Source: 62-47 sp049647485
GTDB taxonomy: Bacteria > Pseudomonadota > Alphaproteobacteria > Rhizobiales > Xanthobacteraceae
Assembly: GCA_049647485.1 (NCBI GenBank)
Contig: JBARXT010000297.1
Coordinates: 1 to 12,642, forward strand
Direction of reading: 5' to 3'
DNA: 12,642 bases
Shown here: positions 1 through 6,255 of the stretch, one piece after another
Numbering within the stretch: position 1 is the first letter of the stretch
Layout: each line of letters starts with the position of its first letter
Made by a program: the position numbers and the translations under genes
Notes under the pieces: generated by a model
What the model saw: the letters and a program-made list of their open reading frames with translations, nothing else
What the model was told of the DNA's origin: nothing
Database searches by the model: none

Positions 1-1
1 G

Positions 2-1213
2 CGGACGCGTTTCGCCCTGGCGGGAATCGTCAATCGGATGGATCGGGCATTCGTTTCCCCCGCGACCTGCGGCGAGATACGGCTGATCTATCGGCTGGTT
101 CGGAATGAACCACCCGAGGGCGAGCCAATCCGTTTGCCGATGACCTTGAACGTTGTGCTGGCCGCGGCAAATCCAGCCGATGACGCTGCATCGCGCACGA
201 CCGCCTGCGCAGAAATCGCGCGACGATGGTTGGCGCTGCGGAATGAAACGCAGACAGGAACCGCGCTCGTCCGCCGGTTGACTGAAGCGGACGGGCCGCC
301 TGCGTTGCTTCAACTGTCACAACTGATCCGGATCGAACTGAATCTGCAGGTCGGTCATCAGCCAAAGTCGGAATCGCGCGCGTTCAGAACTGACTATCTG
401 ATGAAGGTTTTTCGATACGATCGGGCAGCACAAAGATTCGACGAGGCGCCGCTCGAAAACCAAATCGATCGCGACCATCTTCTTGCAGACGCCAACCTCA
501 AAGCCGAATTCGCGAAATGGCTGTTGCAGCCTGAGCAATTGCGCGCGTTCGATAGCGGAACGCTTCTCGTGCCGGAGAAATTTCTCGCACGCTCGGTGAT
601 CGCTTCGACGCCGTTGGGATTTGTGAGATCGAACCTGCAACCGGAATTCGGGTTGGTGCAATCGGCGAGCACCGATAAGCAGGCAACATTCAGCACCCGC
701 GACGTCGTCGCTGCGTTGAAGATGGCGGCAGACAACGACGTCGCATTCGAGAACATTCGTTCCGTCGCCGGCTTCGAGCGCCGATTGAACGACATCACCT
801 GCGTGGGCTGCCATCAAACCCGAGGCATCGGCGGGTTTCATTTTCCCGGAGTTGACTCGACGTCGCCCACGTCAATCCCCGTTGCGAATGTGCCAGTTTC
901 GCCGCACTTCATCGGCGATCAGCCGCGCCGTCGCGATATTCTGAAAGCCTTCCGTCACGGACGCGCGCCGGACTTTTCGCGCGGCTTTTCCAGCCGGCCG
1001 CAATTGCGCGGCGATGCGACGCTTCTTGGGACCGAGTATTATGACGGTTGGGGCGCGCATTGCTACGATGCGCGTGTGCGTGGTGCAGCGGATCGCAGCT
1101 TCCAGTCGTGGACATGCGCGAAGGGGCTGTCGTGTCAGGTGATCGGTGGTGCGGACCACCCGGAACGCATGGGCATGTGCTTCGTTGGTACGTCTGCGGG
1201 AGAACAGCGATGA
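2..1213 (+). CDS. Uncharacterised protein with one CxxCH heme motif (5' partial)
   Basis: I do not recognise a named family. The frame is open to the left edge, and the residues before the first Met (RTRFALAGIVNR) read smoothly into the rest, so the true start lies outside the window and Met at 38 is probably internal. Counting from that Met, a CVGCH motif lies at residues 255-259 (bases 800-814). It has the form of a covalent c-type heme site, normally filled in the periplasm, but only one motif is present and no axial Met can be assigned. The flanking sequence ITCVGCHQTRGIGGFHFPG looks conserved. The last ~60 residues are Cys-rich (C342, C360, C366, C381), suggesting disulfides or metal binding. 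The N-terminal part (CGEIRLIYRL) is a mixed alpha/beta region. The stop overlaps the next start (ATGA), so the two products are probably made together. Any secretion signal would lie upstream of the window. Confidence 0.8.
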   Translation, partial: RTRFALAGIVNRMDRAFVSPATCGEIRLIYRLVRNEPPEGEPIRLPMTLNVVLAAANPADDAASRTTACAEIARRWLALRNETQTGTALVRRLTEADGPPALLQLSQLIRIELNLQVGHQPKSESRAFRTDYLMKVFRYDRAAQRFDEAPLENQIDRDHLLADANLKAEFAKWLLQPEQLRAFDSGTLLVPEKFLARSVIASTPLGFVRSNLQPEFGLVQSASTDKQATFSTRDVVAALKMAADNDVAFENIRSVAGFERRLNDITCVGCHQTRGIGGFHFPGVDSTSPTSIPVANVPVSPHFIGDQPRRRDILKAFRHGRAPDFSRGFSSRPQLRGDATLLGTEYYDGWGAHCYDARVRGAADRSFQSWTCAKGLSCQVIGGADHPERMGMCFVGTSAGEQR

Positions 1214-1365
1214 ACGACGTCGAGCGGGACTCAGAGCAACGCGACCGTCAGATCGCGCAAAATGAAGACGCGCGACGGGTCGGAAGCAACATTCGCCTCA
1301 GCACCTGGGCGGTGGTCGCTGCGGCCGTCGTCATCCTGCTTGGCTGGTTGTGGATGCGCCAATAG
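1210..1365 (+). CDS. Small single-pass (tail-anchored) membrane protein, 51 aa
   Basis: This small gene overlaps the stop of the preceding gene by ATGA, a classic translational-coupling arrangement, and has a good ribosome site (GGGAGA at 1198-1203, six bases before the ATG). The first ~30 residues are hydrophilic and highly charged (MNDVERDSEQRDRQIAQNED). A single hydrophobic segment follows at about residues 32-48 (TWAVVAAAVVILLGWLW), ending in MRQ. The likely topology is a cytoplasmic N-terminus with a C-terminal membrane anchor. No family is recognised and no function is proposed. Coupling suggests it assists or anchors the CxxCH protein. The stop codon lies inside a perfect hairpin. A longer reading from 1048 in the same frame is mostly a shadow of the upstream gene and was not used. 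Confidence 0.72.
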   Translation: MNDVERDSEQRDRQIAQNEDARRVGSNIRLSTWAVVAAAVVILLGWLWMRQ

Positions 1366-1373
1366 GCGCATCC
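1352..1373 (+). terminator. GC-rich hairpin at the end of the small membrane-protein gene
   Basis: GGATGCGCC (1352-1360) and GGCGCATCC (1365-1373) form a perfect 9-bp stem around an AATA loop. The stem contains the last codons and the stop of the 51-residue gene. No T-run follows on either strand, so it is not a canonical intrinsic terminator. It sits between convergent genes and could still stop or stabilise either transcript. Confidence 0.4.
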
Positions 1374-1394
1374 GCCCACTCATCTGAAAGTACT

Positions 1395-2600
1395 CTATCC
1401 GATGATGCCGGAGCCGCGCAGGTTGCGGATGTCGTCTTCGGCGTAGCCTGCCTGCCGCAATACTTCGTCGCTGTGTTCGCCGACCTTCGGCGGAAGCCGA
1501 GGCTGCCGCTTGTTGCTGCCCTCGATCCAGATCGGGCTGTTGATGGTCAGCGTGGTTTCGCCCTCGAACGGGATCAGCACGTCGTTCTCGCGCATCTGCC
1601 GGTCCTGTGGAATGTCGTCGAGGATGCCGACGACACCGAACACCAGGCCATTGCCGTCCAGCGCGGCGCGCCATTCGGCAAGGTCGCGCGTGGCGAAGAT
1701 GCCGTCGAATATCTTGATCAATTCAAGCGACCGGGCGTGACGTTCGGCCTTGGTCGCGAAGCGCGGATCGGCGATCATATCTTCCCGGCCGAGACAGCGG
1801 GCCAGCGCGGGCCACTGCTTGTCCTCGTTCAATAGCGACAAGATCAGCCAGCGGCCGTCGCGGCATCGGTAGTGATTGGTGACGGCGTTCAGTGCGTTTT
1901 CGCGAGGCCGTCGCGGCTGGAACTGGGCGCCGCACAGCTTGGCCTGCGCCAGCACGCCGCTGGCCCAGACGCCGTTGGCCATCAGGTTGGATTTGACGTG
2001 TGAGCCTTGGCCGGTCTTCTCGCGCTTGTAGAGTGCGGTGACGATGCCGCTATACAGCGCCATGGCGCAGGGATGGTCGCCCATGCCCGCCACCGAGCGC
2101 GCCGGAGTGGTTTCCTCGTCGGCGCGCACTAGGTCCATCAGGCCGGACCGAGCCCACCATGCATTGCTGTCGAAGCCGGGCTTGTTGGCCTCTTCGCCGG
2201 TCTCGCCGTAGCCGGTGAAGGACGCGTAGATCAGCCGCGGGTTGAGCGGAGCGATATCGTCGTAGGTGATGCCGAGCCGCTTGCGGACCGCCGGCGGAAA
2301 GTTGGTGATGAAGACATCGGCCTCCTTCACCAGCCGATACAATACGGCGCGGCCATCCGGCTTGGAGAGATCGAGCGCGAGGCTTTTCTTGTTCCGTCCA
2401 TCCAGCATCCAGGCATAGTTCTGATTGCTGATGGGATAACCGGGAAGGTTGGGCAGGTTGCGATAAGGATCGCCGGCGCCGGGCGGTTCGATCTTGATGA
2501 CGTCGGCACCGAAATCCGACAGCACCGTTGCTGCCGCGGGCGCCGCGATGAAGCTTGCACAATCCAGAACCTTGAGGCCGTCGAAGATACCGTTTTCCAT
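1395..2600 (-). CDS. Class III CoA-transferase (CaiB/BaiF family)
   Basis: This is a full-length 401-residue family III CoA-transferase, a cytoplasmic enzyme that moves CoA between carboxylic acids. The N-terminus carries the family signature GLKVLDCASFIAAPAAATVL followed by FGADVIKIEPPGAGDPYR (residues 31-48). NYAWMLDGRNKKSLALDL (61-78) and ADVFITNFPP (94-103) are the next conserved blocks. Asp175 in AGMGDHPCAM corresponds to the catalytic aspartate that forms the acyl-enzyme anhydride in formyl-CoA transferase. GQGSHVKSNLMANGVWASG and YRCRDGRWL are typical of the C-terminal half. The acid substrate cannot be named from sequence; carnitine, bile-acid, formyl/oxalate, succinyl and arylsuccinate enzymes share these motifs. 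There is no acyl-CoA dehydrogenase or hydratase next door to suggest a pathway. It is convergent with the small membrane-protein gene (29 bases apart) and divergent from the exported-protein gene. The Shine-Dalgarno sequence is weak. Confidence 0.93.
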   Translation of the reverse strand: MENGIFDGLKVLDCASFIAAPAAATVLSDFGADVIKIEPPGAGDPYRNLPNLPGYPISNQNYAWMLDGRNKKSLALDLSKPDGRAVLYRLVKEADVFITNFPPAVRKRLGITYDDIAPLNPRLIYASFTGYGETGEEANKPGFDSNAWWARSGLMDLVRADEETTPARSVAGMGDHPCAMALYSGIVTALYKREKTGQGSHVKSNLMANGVWASGVLAQAKLCGAQFQPRRPRENALNAVTNHYRCRDGRWLILSLLNEDKQWPALARCLGREDMIADPRFATKAERHARSLELIKIFDGIFATRDLAEWRAALDGNGLVFGVVGILDDIPQDRQMRENDVLIPFEGETTLTINSPIWIEGSNKRQPRLPPKVGEHSDEVLRQAGYAEDDIRNLRGSGIIG

Positions 2601-2900
2601 GGTCGCACTGCACCGTCGTTTTCATGCCGGACCGGGGCCGGCGGCTCCGCTCATCGCGGCGGATTCGAGGTGGCATTTGATCCGCGTTATGCCGCCCGTG
2701 CAACCGTTCTGATGAGGCGGCGGCATTGTTCGCGTCCCGGAAATTGTGGGGTGGTTGGACGCAATGTGAGGCCGGCTATTGCAGCCGTGCCACGCTCCGG
2801 ATCGAAGATGCGCGCATTGACCGGACCGTATTGGCATAACTGGAGCCGTTCGCTAGCGTTGTGGAGTCGGCTGGGGCTACGGGACCCAAGGGTTTTGGTG
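2601..2900. other. Divergent intergenic spacer
   Basis: This 300-base spacer lies between two divergently transcribed genes and should hold both promoters. A weak sigma70-like pair for the plus-strand gene is TTGGCA (2831-2836), a 17-base gap, then TAGCGT (2854-2859), which matches the consensus only moderately. The open frames here are shadows: the plus frame from 2670 lacks a credible start before 2901. No repeat or RNA gene was seen. Confidence 0.4.
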
Positions 2901-3581
2901 ATGGCGTATGTGACGGATCAGAGGAGGTCGCGACGTTCCGGTGTTGCTGTGCACGGTGCGGTGCGAGTGGCATGGCTCGGCGTATGGGTTGCGGCGATGG
3001 CCATCTGTCATGGCACGCCGTCACACGCATCATCGCTCAGCGCGCCGGTTGCTCAACTCTACAGTTCCGTGTCGATTTTCCCGCCGTCTGCCAACAGCAT
3101 GACAGTATGTTACGGCTTTGTTTGTCGCCGTCGTGAGACGTTCAGTTTCTCGGCCGCCGACCGTCGGACGTTGACGCACATCATGGCCGGCGGGCGATCG
3201 TCAGCGATTGCGGAACGGGCCGCGGTGCAGAAGGCGGTGGTCTGGTTCGATCGCCGCGTCGGTCCTCTTCTCGGAACCGACAAACGTGTCGCGCGCGCTG
3301 ATTTTCGTGCGCGTAACGACGCGCATAATTTCGATTGCTGGGACACGACCCGCAACACCACCAGCCTTCTGCTGATCCTGCAGAGTTGGAATCTGTTGAA
3401 ATTCCACAACGTCGGCGATCCGCATTATCGCGGCAACGTGGTGGCGTTGCAGACCCCGCACAACACCGCCGTCCTGGTCGAGCGCGCGACACGCGGCGAA
3501 TGGGTGGTCGATCTGTGGCCGCGCGGCTACGGCCAGAAGCCGGACGTGATACCGGTTGCCGCCTGGGTCAAACAGGACTGA
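2901..3581 (+). CDS. Exported protein with possible Cys-His-Asp peptidase-like triad
   Basis: This is a conserved-looking hypothetical protein of 226 residues. The ATG at 2901 is preferred over the upstream in-frame start at 2670, because it has AAGGG about 8 bases before it and places a signal peptide at the N-terminus: a basic n-region (RRSRR), a hydrophobic core (about residues 21-37) and a plausible SHA|SS cleavage near residue 43. The mature part has C70 and C75, which could pair. The C-terminal half contains NFDCWDTTRN (C146), a helix TSLLLILQSWNLLKF, then PHNTAVLVE (H187) and GEWVVDLWP (D204). That order and spacing resemble the Cys-His-Asp layout of bacterial transglutaminase-like cysteine proteinases (DUF920/BTLCP type). 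This is pattern-based inference; I cannot confirm homology. If correct, it would be a periplasmic protease or amidase. No operon partner is visible. Confidence 0.78.
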   Translation: MAYVTDQRRSRRSGVAVHGAVRVAWLGVWVAAMAICHGTPSHASSLSAPVAQLYSSVSIFPPSANSMTVCYGFVCRRRETFSFSAADRRTLTHIMAGGRSSAIAERAAVQKAVVWFDRRVGPLLGTDKRVARADFRARNDAHNFDCWDTTRNTTSLLLILQSWNLLKFHNVGDPHYRGNVVALQTPHNTAVLVERATRGEWVVDLWPRGYGQKPDVIPVAAWVKQD

Positions 3582-3631
3582 TCGCGCATTGGTTTGTCGC
3601 CGATCGTCCTGCAATGTCCGGGACGTCATGA

Positions 3632-3658
3632 TCGATACGAAACGTGGTCGATACGAAA
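3632..3658. repeat. 11-base direct repeat (TCGATACGAAA)
   Basis: TCGATACGAAA occurs at 3632-3642 and again at 3648-3658, 16 bases apart, just before the cold-shock terminator stem. It may reflect a short local duplication; no function is evident. Confidence 0.5.
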
Positions 3659-3693
3659 AAGGTCTGGTTCAATGGCGATTGAACCAGACCTTT
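3656..3693 (-). terminator. Intrinsic terminator of the cold-shock gene
   Basis: AAAGGTCTGGTTCAAT (3658-3673) and ATTGAACCAGACCTTT (3678-3693) form a perfect 16-bp stem with a four-base loop (GGCG as read on the plus strand). On the minus strand the stem runs into TTTTT (complement of 3656-3660), which makes it a textbook Rho-independent terminator about 33 bases after the cold-shock stop codon. On the plus strand only TTT follows, so it may also end the exported-protein transcript, but less efficiently. Confidence 0.88.
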
Positions 3694-3726
3694 AGTATGC
3701 GCTAAGCGCAAAGAGACACGCAGCAA

Positions 3727-3927
3727 TCAGACCTTCAGGTTCTCCGCCGAGGTCTTGCCGCGATTTGCCACTTCTTCGTATTCGACCGTCTGTCCTTCAT
3801 TGAGCGTCGATAGGCCCGCCTTCTCAACCGCCGAAATATGAACAAACACGTCCTTCCCGCCGCTGCTGGGCTGGATGAATCCGTAGCCCTTGGTCGGGTT
3901 GAACCACTTCACAGTACCTTTAGCCAT
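3727..3927 (-). CDS. cspA: Cold-shock protein (CspA family)
   Basis: This is a complete 66-residue cold-shock-domain protein: an OB-fold that binds single-stranded RNA and DNA and melts mRNA secondary structure in the cytoplasm. The RNP1-type motif KGYGFI (residues 13-18) and RNP2-type motif VFVHI (27-31) are intact, and the N-terminal MAKGTVKWFNPTKGYGFI is family-typical. The C-terminal VEYEEVANRGKTSAENLKV matches the alphaproteobacterial version. A GGAG ribosome site (complement of 3936-3939) lies 8 bases before the ATG, and a strong terminator follows. The region upstream is long enough for the structured leader often seen on csp mRNAs. Alphaproteobacteria usually carry several csp paralogues, so the symbol is generic and cold induction is not proven by sequence. 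Confidence 0.96.
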   Translation of the reverse strand: MAKGTVKWFNPTKGYGFIQPSSGGKDVFVHISAVEKAGLSTLNEGQTVEYEEVANRGKTSAENLKV

Positions 3928-4266
3928 TAGGTCGTCTCCGCAGGATAAAACGATAACAAGCAGTCGGTCCCCGGAAACCGGCTTCTCCGACGGCGGGGAG
4001 GATACGCGGAATATATCGATCTTGATAGTCCCAAACGCACCCGGCGCTTGAGCGGGTCATTTGGCGCCAAACAGGCACTGCCAGAGCATGAGTGTGTCGA
4101 TCCGATCGTCGTCGGGGGCGGGCCTCGGCGGATACTGCCACCCTGCGATAGCTTGCGCTGAGCCTGAGTTTTTATGGCGGGGCCGGATCGAAGCACAAAT
4201 GTCTCCGAAGCGCCCCGACCAGAAAACATGGTGTGCAAACAAAAAGATAAGTGGGATGCCGCGCGG
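3928..4266. other. Leader and promoter region of the cold-shock gene
   Basis: This 339-base stretch lies between the cyclase stop and the cold-shock start, both genes being on the minus strand. It is more AT-rich near 4005-4020, where TATATT (complement of 4010-4015) could be a -10 element, although no well-spaced -35 was found. A 12-base perfect palindrome lies at 4060-4071. No clear terminator follows the cyclase. Short minus-strand frames here (up to 103 codons) lack ribosome sites and family features, so I do not call genes. Confidence 0.4.
4060..4071. promoter_or_regulatory. Perfect 12-bp palindrome TTTGGCGCCAAA
   Basis: TTTGGCGCCAAA is a fully symmetric 12-bp site about 130 bases upstream of the cold-shock start and about 45 bases upstream of the candidate -10. 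Its position suits a dimeric regulator's operator. I cannot assign it to a known regulator, and a short palindrome may arise by chance. Confidence 0.3.
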
Positions 4267-6021
4267 TCATCCGCGTGACGCGAGGGCCGCTGGAGCCGGC
4301 TTGTTGTCGAGAAGCCGCGCCAGTAACGCTGATTTGGTCACGGTGCGGATTTGCATCATCCCCGCGCGGCCGCGAATGGAGACGTCCTGCGCCGCCAGGG
4401 CGTCGGGCGGCAGTGAAGCTCTCTGGTGAACCTCCTCGGACAGGATGGTTTCGCAGCCCAGAGCCTTCGTCATGTCTTGCAGACGCGCTGCAACATTCAC
4501 CGCATCGCCAAGCGCAGTAAAGACCATATGGTCACTGTTCCCGATATCGCCGACGATCACCACGCCACCATGGATGCCGACGCCAAACCGGATCGGCTCG
4601 CGGCCGTCGTGCACCAGGACCTGATTGAGATCGTCGACATTGGCGGCGAGGCGCGCGGCGGCCCGCAGCGCCTGACGGCAGGCGGTCTGCGGGTCGGTGG
4701 TCAGTCCGAACAGCGCCAGTTGGCCGTCGCCATAGAGCTGATTGGGTTGGCCGCCGGAAGCGGTCACCGCCTGCGACACCACGTTGAGAAACTGATTGAC
4801 GACGTACACCGTATCGAACGGCAACAGTTTCTCCGCCAGCTTGGTCGAGTCGCGCATGTCGATGAACATGCTGACGAGGTAGCGTTCCTGGCCGGTCCGC
4901 AGCGGATTGGCGCGGCGTTGATCGGTCGCCGAAATGTGTGGAACGAACATGCGGACGAAAGACAGGTCGGCGACCGGCCGCAACTGACAGGCGAGGCGGA
5001 TGGTCGGATCGTCTGCGGTGCCGACGCGGTCGAGCACGAACGTCTCGCGTTTCGAGGGCGGCGGCAATCCATCGAGGTCGCTGGTGATGCGGATGCGGCA
5101 AGTGGAACATCGCGCGCGGCCGCCGCAAACGCTGGCGTGCGGCACCTTGTTGCGGATACTGGCTTCGAGCACGGTCAGGCCGTGCGGCACCCGGATGGTC
5201 CTGCCGTCGTCATAGGACAGCTTGATGAGTCCGCCGCGCCGCTCGTTCAGCAGCCGTGCCCCACGGCCGACGATCATCAGGCCGAGCAGGGCGAGATATC
5301 CAGTCAGGAAGTAAGTGACGACCTGATCGAGGAATTGCTGATTTGGTGCCGTGTCGACGTGAGGTGGCGTCAGACTGTCGGCTCGCCATTGCTGCGATTG
5401 GCTTTGCTGCGCGACGGTGCGGCCGCCTTGATAAAAGCCGAGCATCGCAAGCGCAGGCAGCAGCACGGCGCAGGCGAACCAGAACGGTGCGGTTGCCTTG
5501 AACAGAGGTTTCAGCCGCAGCCATAGATAAAGGCCGATACAGCCATGGACCCAGGCGACGTTGATAACCGCCAGCATCAGCCAGAGCCGGCTCGAAGAGG
5601 TAACCCAGTTGCTATAAAGAACCTGAGGATAGAGCTTCTCGGTATCGAACAAGGTCTGGCTCAGGCGGATACCGATGATGTGCGAGATGATCATCACCGG
5701 GATGCACAGGCCCAGCGCCAGTTGCAGCGGCTCGATGCCGCGCCAACGGAATTCCCGCCGCTCGTAAAGCGACCAGATGCCGAGGCTCATATGAACAATG
5801 GCGGCGGAATAGAAGATCAGTGCAACCGGCAGGTATTGCCAGAACGTGGTGTGATAGATCGCGCCGGTCGCCAACGCTTCGGGCGAGATGATGCCGAGCG
5901 CGTGATTGAGGAAATGGCTGACCAGATAGGCGAACAGGATCAATCCGCAGGTGAGGCGGACTTGGCGCACGCCAATGCCGCGGCTGAACTTCACGAGTGG
6001 GGCGATGGCGGGCGTGGGCAT
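4267..6021 (-). CDS. cyaC: Membrane redox-responsive class III adenylate cyclase (CyaC-like)
   Basis: This 584-residue fusion should make cAMP from ATP at the inner membrane. Residues 20-255 form about six membrane helices carrying histidines at H36/H40 (LVSHFLNHALG), H77, H114 and H159. This pattern recalls the tetra-histidine diheme-b anchor described for Sinorhizobium meliloti CyaC, which senses the quinone pool and also carries a binuclear iron-sulfur cluster. Residues ~265-355 are an adrenodoxin-type 2Fe-2S domain with C299, C305, C308 and C345. Residues ~380-550 are the cyclase domain: metal-binding D388 (MFIDMRDST) and D432 (YGDGQLALFG), and transition-state N509 and R513 (GDAVNVAAR) are all present. 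The position normally holding the adenine-selecting lysine is Q428, with T502 as its partner, so substrate choice deserves a test. The start has no strong ribosome site. The gene is divergent from the glycosyltransferase gene. Confidence 0.92.
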   Translation of the reverse strand: MPTPAIAPLVKFSRGIGVRQVRLTCGLILFAYLVSHFLNHALGIISPEALATGAIYHTTFWQYLPVALIFYSAAIVHMSLGIWSLYERREFRWRGIEPLQLALGLCIPVMIISHIIGIRLSQTLFDTEKLYPQVLYSNWVTSSSRLWLMLAVINVAWVHGCIGLYLWLRLKPLFKATAPFWFACAVLLPALAMLGFYQGGRTVAQQSQSQQWRADSLTPPHVDTAPNQQFLDQVVTYFLTGYLALLGLMIVGRGARLLNERRGGLIKLSYDDGRTIRVPHGLTVLEASIRNKVPHASVCGGRARCSTCRIRITSDLDGLPPPSKRETFVLDRVGTADDPTIRLACQLRPVADLSFVRMFVPHISATDQRRANPLRTGQERYLVSMFIDMRDSTKLAEKLLPFDTVYVVNQFLNVVSQAVTASGGQPNQLYGDGQLALFGLTTDPQTACRQALRAAARLAANVDDLNQVLVHDGREPIRFGVGIHGGVVIVGDIGNSDHMVFTALGDAVNVAARLQDMTKALGCETILSEEVHQRASLPPDALAAQDVSIRGRAGMMQIRTVTKSALLARLLDNKPAPAALASRG

Positions 6022-6255
6022 GCCGTTCGAGGGTTGCCAGAGTTCGGTCGTCGATTAAAAAAGATGCCGGAAGTGCCGCAATACTAGTCGGACTCAATCC
6101 GTCACGCCATGGGCCGCTGTGAATGGGGCGGCTGACCGCGATGCGATTGACAGGGCTGGCGGAAACGGAAACAAAGCGGCTCAGGCTCGGCAAGCCTGCG
6201 AAAGCAGATCTTTCCCAAAAGGGCCGGATGACATGTGTGCCGGAACGGCCCTCCG

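Noticed and set aside
2817..2840. TTGACC...CATAAC as a promoter for the exported-protein gene
   Set aside because: The hexamers are only about 12 bases apart, too close for a sigma70 promoter.
2670..2900. N-terminal extension of the exported protein to an upstream start
   Set aside because: The extension would bury the signal peptide 77 residues in and lacks coding character; the start at 2901 gives a proper signal sequence and ribosome site.
3927..4242. Small minus-strand ORFs (61, 73 and 103 codons) upstream of the cold-shock gene
   Set aside because: No convincing ribosome site or family feature, and the region is better explained as promoter and leader.
4426..5526. 366-codon plus-strand frame opposite the cyclase
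   Set aside because: It is antisense to a gene with clear domains, its composition is Arg/Gln/Asp-rich as expected of GC-rich shadows, and no motif is visible.
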